Source: Streptomyces sp. P3 (lineage in GTDB: Bacteria; Actinomycetota; Actinomycetes; Streptomycetales; Streptomycetaceae). From it: DNA of 64,000 bases. Below the pieces are notes generated by a model. That model was not told where the DNA came from. It saw only the letters and a program-made list of their open reading frames with translations, and searched no databases. The position numbers were made by a program, and so were the translations under genes. Positions 1-11,916 of the stretch are shown in pieces. Position 1 is the first letter of the stretch. Each line of letters opens with the position of its first letter. The stretch lies in contig NZ_CP028369.1 of assembly GCF_003032475.1 (NCBI RefSeq), forward strand, positions 4,836,001 to 4,900,000. Direction: 5' to 3'.

Positions 1-33
1 AGCGACGAGGTCATGGAGAAGGTCGACGCCTGA
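1..33 (+). CDS. C-terminal tail of YebC/TACO1-family protein (partial)
   Basis: Only the last ten codons ([10 protein letters not shown]) and the TGA stop lie in the window. A YebC-family gene ending in this way directly precedes ruvC in streptomycetes, which is the main reason for the assignment. YebC proteins act as translation or transcription accessory factors. The body of the gene is outside the window, so the call rests on context. Confidence 0.6.
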   Translation, partial: SDEVMEKVDA

Positions 34-58
34 GCCGGCGCTCCACCGCGTCTTCGAA

Positions 59-87
59 CGGGCCGACGGGACACCCCCGTCGGCCCG
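59..87 (+). terminator. Rho-independent-type hairpin after the YebC gene
   Basis: A perfect 12-bp stem (CGGGCCGACGGG at 59-70 pairing with CCCGTCGGCCCG at 76-87) with a 5-nt loop starts 25 bp after the stop codon. There is no U-tract, which is usual in Streptomyces. Confidence 0.75.
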
Positions 88-206
88 TCGCGTTGCCGGG
101 CGTGCGCAGGGGCGTGTGCCGCCAGGCGTTGTCGGTGGCACCCGATAGCCTGCACGAACCGGTGGGCGTCCCGGCCGGGCCGGGGGAGAGCGAAGGGAGG
201 GCGGGC

Positions 207-776
207 GTGCGGGTACTCGGGGTGGACCCCGGACTGACACGGTGCGGTGTCGGCGTCGTCGAGGGAGTCGCGGGCCGGCCCCTCACCATGCTCGGTGTGG
301 GAGTCGTACGGACCCCCGCCGACGCCGAGTTGGGACAGCGCCTCGTCGCCGTCGAGCAGGGCATCGAAGCGTGGCTCGACGAACACCGGCCCGAATTCGT
401 CGCCGTGGAACGGGTGTTCAGCCAGCACAACGTGCGCACGGTGATGGGCACCGCCCAGGCGAGTGCCGTCGCCATGCTGTGCGCGGCCCGCCGCGGCATC
501 CCCGTCGCCCTGCACACCCCCAGCGAGGTCAAGGCCGCCGTCACCGGCAGCGGGCGCGCGGACAAGGCCCAGGTCGGCGCGATGGTCACCCGCCTGCTGC
601 GACTCGACGCGCCCCCCAGACCGGCCGACGCCGCCGACGCCCTCGCCCTCGCCATCTGCCACATCTGGCGCGCACCCGCGCAGAACCGGCTCCAGCAGGC
701 GATCGCCCGGCACACCGCCAAGGCGCGCACGCACCCCGAGACCGCCCCGATCACATCGAAAGGCCGTACGGCATGA
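207..776 (+). CDS. ruvC: Crossover junction endodeoxyribonuclease RuvC
   Basis: RuvC resolves Holliday junctions by symmetric cleavage on the RuvAB-bound junction. The 189-aa product has the family length and the four acidic catalytic residues in the expected places: D7 (VLGVDPGL), E68 ([10 protein letters not shown]), D141 and D144 ([10 protein letters not shown]). An in-frame GTG exists further upstream (position 93), but the GTG at 207 is preceded by GGGAGGG and starts at the conserved RVLGVDPG, so it is taken as the start. The stop overlaps the ruvA start (ATGA), indicating translational coupling in a ruvCAB operon. Confidence 0.97.
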   Translation: MRVLGVDPGLTRCGVGVVEGVAGRPLTMLGVGVVRTPADAELGQRLVAVEQGIEAWLDEHRPEFVAVERVFSQHNVRTVMGTAQASAVAMLCAARRGIPVALHTPSEVKAAVTGSGRADKAQVGAMVTRLLRLDAPPRPADAADALALAICHIWRAPAQNRLQQAIARHTAKARTHPETAPITSKGRTA

Positions 777-1378
777 TCGCCTTCGTCAGCGGCACCGTCG
801 CCGCACTCGCCCCGGACACCGCGGTGCTGGAGGTGGGCGGTGTGGGCATGGCCGTCCAGTGCTCGCCGAACACGCTGTCCACGCTCCGGCTCGGCAAACC
901 GGCCAAGCTCGCCACCTCCCTCGTCGTACGGGAGGACTCGCTGACCCTCTACGGCTTCGTCGACGACGACGAGCGTCAGGTCTTCGAACTGCTGCAGACC
1001 GCCAGTGGCGTCGGCCCCCGGCTCGCCCAGGCCATGCTGGCGGTCCACGCCCCGGACGCCCTGCGCCGCGCGGTGGCCACCGGAGACGAGAAGGCGCTGA
1101 TCGCCGTCCCCGGCATCGGCAAGAGGGGCGCGCAGAAGCTGCTGCTGGAGCTCAAGGACCGGCTCGGCGAGCCGATCGGCGCCCCCGCGGTCGGAGCACC
1201 GGTCACCAGCGGCTGGCGCGACCAGCTGCACGCCGCCCTGATCGGCCTCGGCTACGCCACCCGCGAGGCCGACGAGGCGGTCGCCGCAGTGACCCCGCGG
1301 GCCGAGGCCGCCGGCGGTGCGCCCCAGGTCGGCCAGCTGCTGAAGGCCGCCCTGCAGACCCTGAACCGCGCCCGCTAG
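773..1378 (+). CDS. ruvA: Holliday junction branch migration protein RuvA
   Basis: RuvA binds four-way junctions as a tetramer and loads the RuvB motor. The 201-aa protein begins [10 protein letters not shown], the usual OB-fold start, and has tandem helix-hairpin-helix motifs ([26 protein letters not shown]) around residues 70-125. The C-terminal domain III that contacts RuvB is present after a short linker. ATG overlaps the ruvC stop by 4 bp, and ruvB follows after 10 bp. Confidence 0.97.
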   Translation: MIAFVSGTVAALAPDTAVLEVGGVGMAVQCSPNTLSTLRLGKPAKLATSLVVREDSLTLYGFVDDDERQVFELLQTASGVGPRLAQAMLAVHAPDALRRAVATGDEKALIAVPGIGKRGAQKLLLELKDRLGEPIGAPAVGAPVTSGWRDQLHAALIGLGYATREADEAVAAVTPRAEAAGGAPQVGQLLKAALQTLNRAR

Positions 1379-1388
1379 GAGAACGTCA

Positions 1389-2462
1389 GTGAACTGGGAC
1401 GACACGACCGAGGACACCACCGCCGAGGAGCGGCTGGTGGGCTCGGTCGCCGACCGGGAGGACCAGGCCGTCGAGGCCGCCCTGCGTCCCAAGGACCTCG
1501 GCGAGTTCATCGGTCAGGAGAAGGTCCGCGAGCAGCTCGACCTCGTCCTGCGCGCCGCCCGCGCGCGGGGCGCGACCGCCGACCACGTGCTGCTCTCCGG
1601 AGCCCCCGGCCTCGGCAAGACCACCCTCTCGATGATCATTGCCGCGGAGATGGGCGCCCCGATCCGCATCACCTCAGGTCCCGCGATCCAGCACGCCGGC
1701 GACCTCGCCGCGATCCTCTCCTCGCTCCAGGAGGGCGAGGTCCTCTTCCTCGACGAGATCCACCGCATGTCCCGGCCCGCCGAGGAGATGCTGTACATGG
1801 CGATGGAGGACTTCCGCGTCGACGTCATCGTCGGCAAGGGCCCCGGCGCCACCGCCATCCCCCTCGAACTGCCCCCCTTCACCCTCGTCGGCGCCACCAC
1901 GCGCGCGGGCCTGCTGCCGCCCCCGCTGCGCGACCGCTTCGGGTTCACCGCGCACATGGAGTTCTACGAGCCCGGCGAGCTGCGACGCGTCATCCACCGC
2001 TCGGCCGACCTCCTCGACGTCGAGATCGACGCGGAGGGGGCGGCCGAGATCGCCGGCCGCTCCCGCGGCACGCCCCGTATCGCCAACCGTCTGCTGCGCC
2101 GTGTCCGCGACTACGCGCAGGTCAAGGCCGACGGGAGGGTGACCCGCGAGATCGCCGCGGCGGCGCTGAAGGTCTACGAGGTGGACGAGCGGGGGCTGGA
2201 CCGCCTGGACCGGGGGGTCCTGGAAGCCCTGCTGAAACTGTTCGGGGGCGGCCCGGTCGGTCTGTCCACGCTCGCCGTCGCCGTGGGGGAGGAGCGTGAG
2301 ACCGTGGAGGAGGTGGCCGAACCCTTCCTCGTCCGGGAGGGGCTGCTCGCCCGCACACCGCGCGGCCGGGTGGCGACCCCGGCCGCCTGGACGCACCTAG
2401 GCCTCACTCCGCCCCGGGCCCCGGGCCAGGGAAGCGGGCAGCAGGACCTGTTCGGGACGTGA
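1389..2462 (+). CDS. ruvB: Holliday junction branch migration ATPase RuvB
   Basis: Hexameric AAA+ motor that drives branch migration with RuvA. The 357-aa product has Walker [10 protein letters not shown] (71-79), Walker B LFLDEIH (119-125), sensor 1 (VGATTRAG) and a C-terminal winged helix ([11 protein letters not shown] region). GTG start 10 bp after ruvA with AGGAGA upstream. The N-terminus carries about 25 extra acidic residues ahead of the conserved [12 protein letters not shown], common in actinobacteria. Confidence 0.97.
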   Translation: MNWDDTTEDTTAEERLVGSVADREDQAVEAALRPKDLGEFIGQEKVREQLDLVLRAARARGATADHVLLSGAPGLGKTTLSMIIAAEMGAPIRITSGPAIQHAGDLAAILSSLQEGEVLFLDEIHRMSRPAEEMLYMAMEDFRVDVIVGKGPGATAIPLELPPFTLVGATTRAGLLPPPLRDRFGFTAHMEFYEPGELRRVIHRSADLLDVEIDAEGAAEIAGRSRGTPRIANRLLRRVRDYAQVKADGRVTREIAAAALKVYEVDERGLDRLDRGVLEALLKLFGGGPVGLSTLAVAVGEERETVEEVAEPFLVREGLLARTPRGRVATPAAWTHLGLTPPRAPGQGSGQQDLFGT

Positions 2463-2520
2463 CGCCGGGGCTTCGGCGAGGACATTGGCCGGGTCAGGAA
2501 CCCAGGTGCCATGCTGAGCG

Positions 2521-2550
2521 TTGTTCCCTGCGCGCGGACTCGCTTAGACT
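2521..2550 (+). promoter_or_regulatory. Candidate promoter for yajC-secDF
   Basis: TTGTTC (2521-2526) and TAGACT (2545-2550) are separated by 18 bp in the 175-bp gap between ruvB and yajC. They fit the -35/-10 of the housekeeping sigma factor. No experimental support is available. Confidence 0.45.
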
Positions 2551-2637
2551 CCGCCGATGCCGCCCTAGTCGGCAGCACACAACCCCCATCCATGAGGCCG
2601 CTCAACCGCCGCGGTCGTTTGAAGGAAGTTCCGACCC

Positions 2638-3144
2638 GTGAGTCCTTTGACCCTCCTCCCGTTCATCGTGCTCATCGGGGCCATGTTCCTGATGACCCGG
2701 TCGGCCAAGAAGAAGCAGCAGCAGGCGGCCGCCATGCGTAACGAACTGCAGCCCGGCAGTGGTGTCCGCACCATCGGCGGCATGTACGCGACGGTCAAGG
2801 AGGTCAACGACGACACGCTTCTCCTCGACGCGGGACCGGGCGTGGAACTCCTCTTCGCGAAGAACGCGATCGGCGCCGTCCTGACCGACGACGAGTACAA
2901 CCGCATCGTGCACGGCATCGAGCACGACCTGAAGTCCGACTCCGACGTCGTCCCGGACGACGCCTCCTCCCTCGCCGAGACCGACGACTCCGTCGACGAA
3001 GCTGCCGCCTCCGACGACAAGGTTGTCGACCTCGGCAAGAAGGACGAGACCGACGAGGTCCGGGAGAAGGCCGCCGAGGGCGAGCAGGCCGAGGCCGACG
3101 AGGAGCCGAAGAAGACCGAGGGCGACTCCGACGAGAAGAAGTAG
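2638..3144 (+). CDS. yajC: Preprotein translocase subunit YajC
   Basis: Small membrane partner of SecDF in the Sec translocon. The 168-aa product has one N-terminal transmembrane helix (about residues 3-21) followed by the family's basic motif (MTRSAKKKQQQ) and the G-x-R-T-I-G-G motif of the YajC fold. The C-terminal half from about residue 100 is an extended, strongly acidic D/E/K-rich tail, probably disordered; E. coli YajC is shorter. GTG start with GAAGGAAG upstream. It heads the yajC-secD-secF cluster. Confidence 0.93.
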   Translation: MSPLTLLPFIVLIGAMFLMTRSAKKKQQQAAAMRNELQPGSGVRTIGGMYATVKEVNDDTLLLDAGPGVELLFAKNAIGAVLTDDEYNRIVHGIEHDLKSDSDVVPDDASSLAETDDSVDEAAASDDKVVDLGKKDETDEVREKAAEGEQAEADEEPKKTEGDSDEKK

Positions 3145-3277
3145 CCACGACCCCGGAGCTCAGGGTGCACACCCGACGGCGCCGGGGCGCGCGCATCTCG
3201 CCAGGGGATCCCACACCATGTCATGGCCGCCGCCGCGCTGACCCGGCGCAAGGCGGCCCGAGAGGGAGTACGAGAAG

Positions 3278-5050
3278 GTGGCAGCACCCAAGAAGGGCCG
3301 GAGTGCGAGTGCCCAGAGCAAACCAGGGCGCACGCTGGCCCTGATCCTGATCGCCATCGTGGGGCTCACCGGAGGCATGTTCGCCTCCGGTCACACCACT
3401 CCGCGTCTTGGCATCGACCTCGCCGGCGGTACCAGCATCACGCTGAAGGCGAAGGCCGACCAGGGATCCGCGATCAACAAGGCCAACATGGACACCGCGG
3501 TCGACATCATGAACCGCCGTGTCAACGGGCTGGGCGTCACCGAGGCGGAGGTGCAGACCCAGGGACGCGACAACATCATCGTCAACATCCCCAAGGGCAC
3601 CAACTCCGCGGAAGCCCGCAAGCAGGTCGGCACCCCCGCCAAGCTGTACTTCCGTCCGGTCCTGGCCCAGGAGGCCACCGGCCCCGCCGCCCCCTCGTCG
3701 AGCGCGTCCCCGAGCGGTTCGTCGAGCGCGTCTCCCAGCCCTTCGGCGAGCGCCTCCGCCAAGGGTGAGAAGGCGACCTCCTCCTCGTCCCCCTCGGCCT
3801 CCGCCACCTCGCAGGGCCGCGCCGTCACCGACGCGCTCAAGGCCGACGCCACCCCGTCGGCTGCCGCGGGCGCCAAGGCGAAGGCGTCCCCCAGCCCGTC
3901 AGCCTCCGGTGGCGCCACCGCCCCCGCCGAGGCCACCGCGCTCCAGGCCAAGTACGCGGCCCTGGACTGCACCGACAAGAAGGTCCGCACCGCGGTCAGC
4001 GAGGGCGTCAAGCCCGGCGACGCGACCGTCGCCTGCGGTGAGATCGACAACGTCTGGTACAAGTACCTGCTCGGCCCGGCCGCGGTCGACGGCACCGACG
4101 TCAAGAAGGCCCAGGCCGTCTTCGACACGCAGGGTGCCGCCGGCTGGCAGGTCACCATGACCTTCACCAAGTCGGGCGGCAAGAAGTTCGCCGACATCAC
4201 GGGCAAGCTGGCGCAGAACCAGCAGCCGCAGAACGAGTTCGGCATCGTGCTCGACGGCGACGTCGTCTCCAGCCCGTTCGTGCAGAGCGCGATCACCGGC
4301 GGCCAGGCGCAGATCTCCGGCAGCTTCAAGCAGGAGGAGGCCCAGGGCCTCGCCAACATGCTGTCCTACGGCGCGCTCCCGCTCAGCTTCCAGGAGCAGA
4401 GCACGACCACCGTGACGGCTGCCCTCGGCGGCGACCAGCTGCACGCCGGTCTGCTGGCGGGCGCCATCGGCCTCGCCCTGGTCGTCCTGTACCTGGTGGC
4501 GTACTACCGCGGTCTGGCGCTCGTCGCCCTCGCCTCGCTGCTGGTCTCGGCGGCCCTCACCTACGTGCTCATGGCCCTGCTCGGCCCGGCCATCGGCTTC
4601 GCGCTGAACCTGCCGGCCGTCTGCGGAGCCATCGTCGCCATCGGCATCACAGCGGACTCGTTCATCGTCTACTTCGAACGTGTCCGCGACGAGATCCGCG
4701 AGGGCCGCACTCTGCGCCCCGCCGTCGAGCGGGCCTGGCCCCGGGCCCGGCGCACCATCCTGGTCTCCGACTTCGTGTCGTTCCTCGCCGCCGCCGTGCT
4801 GTTCGTCGTCACGGTCGGCAAGGTCCAGGGCTTCGCGTTCACGCTGGGCCTGACCACCGTCCTCGACGTGGTCGTGGTCTTCTTCTTCACCAAGCCGCTG
4901 ATGACGCTCATCGCTCGGCGGAAGTTCTTCGCGAACGGCCACAAGTGGTCCGGCCTCGACCCGAAGAGCCTGGGTGCCCAGCCGCCGCTGCGCCGCACCC
5001 GCCGTCCCGGCGGTCCCGTCGCCGGTCCCGTCGAGACGAAGGAGGCGTGA
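3278..5050 (+). CDS. secD: Protein translocase subunit SecD
   Basis: Proton-motive-force-driven RND-type component that pulls secreted proteins out on the trans side. The 590-aa protein has an N-terminal membrane helix (about 17-37), the conserved LGIDLAGGTSI motif, a large extracytoplasmic domain, and five C-terminal helices from about residue 385 with the GIVAIGITADSFIVYFERV region (GITADSFI is the SecD signature with the functional Asp). About 90 residues (roughly 130-225) form a Ser/Ala/Pro-rich low-complexity insertion, an actinobacterial feature. GTG start; secF follows after 3 bp. Confidence 0.96.
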   Translation: MAAPKKGRSASAQSKPGRTLALILIAIVGLTGGMFASGHTTPRLGIDLAGGTSITLKAKADQGSAINKANMDTAVDIMNRRVNGLGVTEAEVQTQGRDNIIVNIPKGTNSAEARKQVGTPAKLYFRPVLAQEATGPAAPSSSASPSGSSSASPSPSASASAKGEKATSSSSPSASATSQGRAVTDALKADATPSAAAGAKAKASPSPSASGGATAPAEATALQAKYAALDCTDKKVRTAVSEGVKPGDATVACGEIDNVWYKYLLGPAAVDGTDVKKAQAVFDTQGAAGWQVTMTFTKSGGKKFADITGKLAQNQQPQNEFGIVLDGDVVSSPFVQSAITGGQAQISGSFKQEEAQGLANMLSYGALPLSFQEQSTTTVTAALGGDQLHAGLLAGAIGLALVVLYLVAYYRGLALVALASLLVSAALTYVLMALLGPAIGFALNLPAVCGAIVAIGITADSFIVYFERVRDEIREGRTLRPAVERAWPRARRTILVSDFVSFLAAAVLFVVTVGKVQGFAFTLGLTTVLDVVVVFFFTKPLMTLIARRKFFANGHKWSGLDPKSLGAQPPLRRTRRPGGPVAGPVETKEA

Positions 5051-5053
5051 GCG

Positions 5054-6172
5054 ATGTCCAAACTCGGTAACCTCGGCGCCCGGCTGCACCGTGGCGAGAT
5101 CAGCTACGACTTCATCGGGCACCGCAAGCTCTGGTACGGCATCTCGATCCTGATCACCATCACGGCCGTCCTCGGCCTGGCGGTGCGCGGCCTGAACATG
5201 GGCATCGACTTCCAGGGCGGCGCCGTCTTCACCACGGCGAAGAACGGCAGCATCTCCGTGACCCAGGCCGAGGACGCGGCGAAGACCGCCTCGGGCCACG
5301 ACGCGGTCGTGCAGAAGCTCGGCGACGGTTCGGTGCGCATCCAGATCGCCGGCATGGACATCCAGCAGTCCGACGAGATCAAGAACAAGCTCGCCGAGGA
5401 CTTCAAGGTCGACCCGGAGAGCATCAACGCCGACCTCGTCGGTCCGAGCTGGGGCGACCAGATCGCCAGCAAGGCCTGGCAGGGCCTGGCGATCTTCATG
5501 GTGCTGGTCGTGATCTACCTGGCGATCGCCTTCGAGTGGCGGATGGCCATCGCCGCCCTCGTCGCCCTGATCCACGACATCACCATCACCGTCGGCATCT
5601 ACGCCCTCGTCGGCTTCGAGGTCACGCCAGGCACGGTGATCGGTCTGCTGACCATCCTCGGTTACTCGCTGTACGACACGGTCGTCGTCTTCGACTCCCT
5701 CAAGGAGCAGACGAAGGACCTCACCAAGCAGACCCGCTTCACCTACAGCGAGGTCGCCAACCGCTCGATCAACGGCACCCTGGTCCGCTCCATCAACACC
5801 ACGGTCGTCGCGCTGCTGCCGGTGGCGGGTCTGCTGTTCATCGGCGGCGGCTTCCTCGGCGCGGGCACGCTCAACGACATCTCGCTGTCGCTGTTCGTCG
5901 GTCTCGCGGCGGGCGCCTACTCCTCGATCTTCATCGCCACGCCGCTCGTCGCCGACCTCAAGGAGATCGAGCCGCAGTACAAGGCACTGAAGAAGCGCGT
6001 CCTCGCCAAGCGGGCCCAGTCCCCGGCCGAGGGCGAGCGAGGCGACGAGCCGCGCACTGCCGACGGCTACGACGACGACCCGGAGGACGCGACGCCTGCC
6101 GTCGTCGGCCCGCGCAACCAGCCCGGGTCCCGGGGCCGGGGCCGTGGCCGTCCGTCGGGGAAGCGACGGTGA
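5054..6172 (+). CDS. secF: Protein translocase subunit SecF
   Basis: Partner of SecD in the SecDF complex. The 372-aa protein has an N-terminal helix, the GIDFQGGAVF motif, a small extracytoplasmic domain and a C-terminal membrane block containing LGYSLYDTVVVFDSL, the SecF signature. The last ~60 residues are a charged Arg/Gly-rich cytoplasmic tail. Its TGA overlaps the apt GTG by 4 bp (GTGA), so apt is translationally coupled to the secretion genes. Confidence 0.96.
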   Translation: MSKLGNLGARLHRGEISYDFIGHRKLWYGISILITITAVLGLAVRGLNMGIDFQGGAVFTTAKNGSISVTQAEDAAKTASGHDAVVQKLGDGSVRIQIAGMDIQQSDEIKNKLAEDFKVDPESINADLVGPSWGDQIASKAWQGLAIFMVLVVIYLAIAFEWRMAIAALVALIHDITITVGIYALVGFEVTPGTVIGLLTILGYSLYDTVVVFDSLKEQTKDLTKQTRFTYSEVANRSINGTLVRSINTTVVALLPVAGLLFIGGGFLGAGTLNDISLSLFVGLAAGAYSSIFIATPLVADLKEIEPQYKALKKRVLAKRAQSPAEGERGDEPRTADGYDDDPEDATPAVVGPRNQPGSRGRGRGRPSGKRR

Positions 6173-6708
6173 CCGGCGTCGAGGAGCTGCTCCTCAGCCG
6201 CATCCGGGACGTGGCCGACTACCCGGAGCCGGGCGTGATGTTCAAGGACATCACCCCGCTCCTGGCGGATCCGGCGGCGTTCACCGCGCTCACCGACGCG
6301 TTCGCGCTGATCGCCGAGCGCACCGGCGCCACCAAGATCGTCGGCCTGGAAGCCCGGGGATTCATCCTGGGCGCCCCGGTCGCCGTCCGCGCCGGCCTGG
6401 GCTTCATCCCCGTGCGCAAGGCGGGCAAGCTCCCCGGAGCGACCCTCAGCCAGGCCTACGACCTGGAGTACGGCTCGGCCGAGATCGAGGTGCACGCGGA
6501 GGACCTGACCGTCGGCGACCGCGTGCTGATCGTCGACGACGTCCTCGCCACCGGCGGTACCGCCGAGGCGTCGATCCAGCTCATACACCGTGCCGGCGCC
6601 GAGGTTGCCGGGGTCGCGGTCCTGATGGAGCTGGGCTTCCTCGACGGGCGTCCCCGCCTGGAGGCGGCCCTGCGCGGGGCGCCCCTGGAGGCGCTGCTCA
6701 CCATCTGA
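6169..6708 (+). CDS. apt: Adenine phosphoribosyltransferase
   Basis: Converts adenine and PRPP to AMP in purine salvage. The 179-aa protein begins with the typical YPEPGVMFKDITPLL stretch and has the PRPP-binding motif VLIVDDVLATGGTA (around residue 120-133). The GTG start overlaps the secF stop. It sits directly before relA, an arrangement conserved in actinobacteria that couples purine salvage and (p)ppGpp genes. Confidence 0.95.
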   Translation: MTGVEELLLSRIRDVADYPEPGVMFKDITPLLADPAAFTALTDAFALIAERTGATKIVGLEARGFILGAPVAVRAGLGFIPVRKAGKLPGATLSQAYDLEYGSAEIEVHAEDLTVGDRVLIVDDVLATGGTAEASIQLIHRAGAEVAGVAVLMELGFLDGRPRLEAALRGAPLEALLTI

Positions 6709-6737
6709 ACGCGGTCTGCGCACCGCCGTACGCGAAC

Positions 6738-6768
6738 GGGCGGGCCCGGAGGAATCCGGTGCCCGCCC
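6738..6768 (+). terminator. Hairpin terminator after apt
   Basis: Stem GGGCGGGC (6738-6745) with GCCCGCCC (6761-6768), extended inside by CCGGA/TCCGG, 29 bp downstream of the apt stop and upstream of relA. Confidence 0.65.
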
Positions 6769-6832
6769 CTCGCGTTTCACCGGTGGACGGCCCTCACATC
6801 GGCCTGAAGGCGATCCCGGGGCGCAGGATCGC

Positions 6833-6838
6833 TACGAT
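6833..6838 (+). promoter_or_regulatory. Candidate -10 element of relA
   Basis: TACGAT lies 56 bp before the proposed TTG start. No convincing -35 hexamer is visible at 17-18 bp. If this is the -10, transcription starts near 6845, downstream of the alternative GTG at 6841, which argues against that GTG as start. Confidence 0.35.
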
Positions 6839-6888
6839 GGGTGCTCCGGAGCCCGACCGGGAACCCGGATCGCGCACGAGGAGTCCTC

Positions 6889-9417
<2,529 letters not shown>

Positions 9418-9462
9418 AACGGCCGTCGGCGCGCACGCCGCAGGACGGCGGCGAGAACGCGA

Positions 9463-9495
9463 AGCGGCCCCCGTACACCAGGTACGGGGGCCGCT
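9463..9495. terminator. Bidirectional terminator between relA and the DUF349 gene
   Basis: Perfect 14-bp stem AGCGGCCCCCGTAC (9463-9476) with GTACGGGGGCCGCT (9482-9495), 5-nt loop, between two convergent genes. Confidence 0.8.
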
Positions 9496-9529
9496 CGCCG
9501 CGTGCGGTCCTCAGCGGAGCCGGTCCGCC

Positions 9530-10759
9530 TCAGCCGCCGAACTCGTGCAGACCCTTCAGAGCCTGGTCCAGCAGCGCCTGACGGCCCTCGAGCTCCCGCT
9601 CCAGCTTGTCGGCCTTCGCCGAGTTGCCCTGGGCGCGAGCCTGCTCGATCTGTGCCCTCAGCTTGTCCACGGCGCCCTGGAGCTGACCGGTGAGGCCCGC
9701 GGCACGCGCGCGTGCCTCCGGGTTCGTCCGGCGCCACTCCGTCTCCTCGGACTCCTGGATCGCCCGCTCCACGGCGTGCATCCGGCCCTCGACCTTCGGC
9801 CGGGCGTCCCGCGGGACATGGCCGATGGCCTCCCAGCGCTCGTTGATCGAACGGAACGCGGCCCGCGCCGCCTTCAGGTCGCCGATCGGGAGCAGCTTCT
9901 CGGCCTCCTCGGCCAGCTCCTCCTTGAGCTTGAGGTTCTCCGTCTGCTCCGCGTCCCGCTCGGCGAAGACCGAGCTGCGGGCGGCGAAGAAGACGTCCTG
10001 GGCGCCGCGGAAGCGGTTCCACAGGTCGTCCTCGTGCTCGCGCTGGGCACGGCCGGCCGCCTTCCAGTCCGCCATCAGCTCGCGGTAGCGCGCGGCGGTC
10101 GGACCCCAGTCCGTCGAACCGGACAGGCCCTCGGCCTCGGAGACCAGCCGCTCCTTGATCCGGCGGGCCTCCTCACGCTGTGCGTCGAGCTGCGCGAAGT
10201 GCGCCTTGCGGCGCTTGGAGAACGCCGAGCGCGCGTGCGAGAACCGGTGCCACAGTTCGTCGTCCGACTTGCGGTCCAGCCGGGGCAGCCCCTTCCACGT
10301 GTCCACCAGGGCGCGCAGCCGCTCACCGGCGGCCCGCCACTGGTCGGACTGTGCGAGCTGTTCCGCCTCGGTGACCAGGTCCTCCTTGGCGTGCCGGGCC
10401 TGGTCGGACTGCTTCGCCCGCTGTTGCCTGCGCTCCTCGCGTCGCGACTCGACGGTCGCCACCAGCTTGTCCAGCCGCTCCCGCAGCGCCTGCAGATCAC
10501 CGACGGCGTGGTGCGCGTCCACCTGCTCGCGAATGTGGTCGATCGCGACCTGCGCGTCCTTCGCCGAGAGATCGGTGGTCTGCACCCGCTTCTCGAGGAG
10601 GCCGATCTCGACAACCAGGCCCTCGTACTTGCGCTCGAAGTAGGCCAGGGCTTCCTCGGGGGAGCCTGCCTGCCAGGAACCGACCACCTGCTCGCCGTCG
10701 GCGGTACGCACGTACACGGTGCCCGTCTCGTCGACGCGGCCCCACGGGTCGCTGCTCAC
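9530..10759 (-). CDS. DUF349 domain-containing coiled-coil protein
   Basis: The 409-aa protein is highly charged and helical. It contains several DUF349-type repeats, each built around a W-K/R-xx-GR...LW-RF-xA-R pattern (for example LVDTWKGLPR...LWHRFSHAR and LMADWKAAGR...LWNRFRGAQ), spread over about residues 120-330, followed by a coiled coil. The N-terminus (WGRVDETGTVYV) is the conserved start of the actinobacterial group. The biochemical role is not established. It is transcribed towards relA and conserved next to it in streptomycetes. Confidence 0.85.
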   Translation of the reverse strand: MSSDPWGRVDETGTVYVRTADGEQVVGSWQAGSPEEALAYFERKYEGLVVEIGLLEKRVQTTDLSAKDAQVAIDHIREQVDAHHAVGDLQALRERLDKLVATVESRREERRQQRAKQSDQARHAKEDLVTEAEQLAQSDQWRAAGERLRALVDTWKGLPRLDRKSDDELWHRFSHARSAFSKRRKAHFAQLDAQREEARRIKERLVSEAEGLSGSTDWGPTAARYRELMADWKAAGRAQREHEDDLWNRFRGAQDVFFAARSSVFAERDAEQTENLKLKEELAEEAEKLLPIGDLKAARAAFRSINERWEAIGHVPRDARPKVEGRMHAVERAIQESEETEWRRTNPEARARAAGLTGQLQGAVDKLRAQIEQARAQGNSAKADKLERELEGRQALLDQALKGLHEFGG

Positions 10760-10914
10760 AGCGCCTCCTCCACATGATGCCTCCGAGGGGCCTCAGGGCC
10801 CCTGGGCATCGTCCACAGTTTCGTCACGGCCAACATAGGCGACCGGCAGGCCGCCTGTCCGCATCCCGCACGACCGAAATTGGGCAGTTGACCGCCCTGG
10901 CCACCGGTTCGTCG

Positions 10915-11736
10915 TCAGGACTTCGTGACCGTCGCCTTGTCGATCACGACCGTCGCGTTCGGGGCGCCGTCGCCCGCGCCGGTGTTCTCGCCCGCGGCGG
11001 CGATCTTCTTCAGGACCTTCATGCCTTCGGCCGACACCGTGCCGAACGGTGTGTAGCTGGGCGGCAGCTGACTGTCCTGGTAGACGAGGAAGAACTGGCT
11101 GCCGCCGGTGTGCGCCTGCCCGGTGTTGGCCATCGCGACCGTGCCCGCCGGGTAGACGTTGGCCTTGAGGGAGGCGTCCTTCAGGTTCTCGTCCGGGATC
11201 GTGTAGCCGGGGCCGCCGCTGCCGCTGCCCGTCGGGTCGCCGCACTGCAGCACGTAGATCCCGTTGGTGGTGAGGCGGTGGCACTTGGTGTGGTCGAAGT
11301 AGCCCTTGCCGGCGAGGAACCCGAACGAGTTCACCGTGTGCGGCGCGGCCTTCGCCTTGAGCGCTATGTCGATGTCGCCGCAGGTCGTCGCGAGCGTCAT
11401 CGTGTACTTGGCCGACGCGTCGATCGTGACCGCCGGCTCCTTCTTCCAGGTCTGCGTCTTGACCGCGCCGGCGGCCGGCTTCTCGCACGGGTCCTTGGCG
11501 GCGCTGGGCGCGGCGGACGGGGTCGTCTGCGAACTCGCGTTCGTCTTGTCCTTGCCGTCGTCCTTCAGGACACCCGTCGTGTACAGCGCCAGGCTGCCGA
11601 TGACGATCACGCCGAGCACCGACGCGATCACCGAGTTGCGCATACGGGCCTTGCGCCGGGCGCTCGTGCGCCGCTGCTGCTGCCGCAAGAACTTCTCCCG
11701 GGCGAGCTGACGCTTCCGCTGTTCCTGGGTGACCAC
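10915..11736 (-). CDS. Membrane-anchored peptidyl-prolyl cis-trans isomerase (cyclophilin type)
   Basis: The 273-aa protein has a basic cytoplasmic N-terminus (QRKRQLAREKFLRQQQRR), one transmembrane helix (about 34-52), a Ser/Thr/Pro linker and a C-terminal cyclophilin domain (YFDHTKCHRLTTNG, GSQFFLVYQDS, TPFGTVSAEGM). It should catalyse proline isomerisation outside the membrane, on exported or envelope proteins. The GTG start at 11736 is preceded (on the minus strand) by GAGGAGAG. It is divergent from the MBL-fold gene. Confidence 0.9.
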   Translation of the reverse strand: MVTQEQRKRQLAREKFLRQQQRRTSARRKARMRNSVIASVLGVIVIGSLALYTTGVLKDDGKDKTNASSQTTPSAAPSAAKDPCEKPAAGAVKTQTWKKEPAVTIDASAKYTMTLATTCGDIDIALKAKAAPHTVNSFGFLAGKGYFDHTKCHRLTTNGIYVLQCGDPTGSGSGGPGYTIPDENLKDASLKANVYPAGTVAMANTGQAHTGGSQFFLVYQDSQLPPSYTPFGTVSAEGMKVLKKIAAAGENTGAGDGAPNATVVIDKATVTKS

Positions 11737-11827
11737 CGGGTTCTCTCCTCATGCGTCTCGTACGTCGACTGGGACGCGTGCGTCTTGTGAGCCGACCGCC
11801 TGCGTGTGTCCCGTACCGTATATGGGT

Positions 11828-11857
11828 TCGCTGAGGAAACGGCAGCGCCGGTAGGCT
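11828..11857 (+). promoter_or_regulatory. Candidate promoter for the MBL-fold gene and hisS
   Basis: TTCGCT (11828-11833) and TAGGCT (11852-11857) with an 18-bp spacer, 59 bp before the GTG start. The 180-bp gap to the divergent cyclophilin gene must also carry that gene's promoter. Confidence 0.45.
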
Positions 11858-11916
11858 CTGACCACTGGCGCAGCCGCCCAGAAGCCCACGCGTATCGACA
11901 CAAACGAAGGACGATC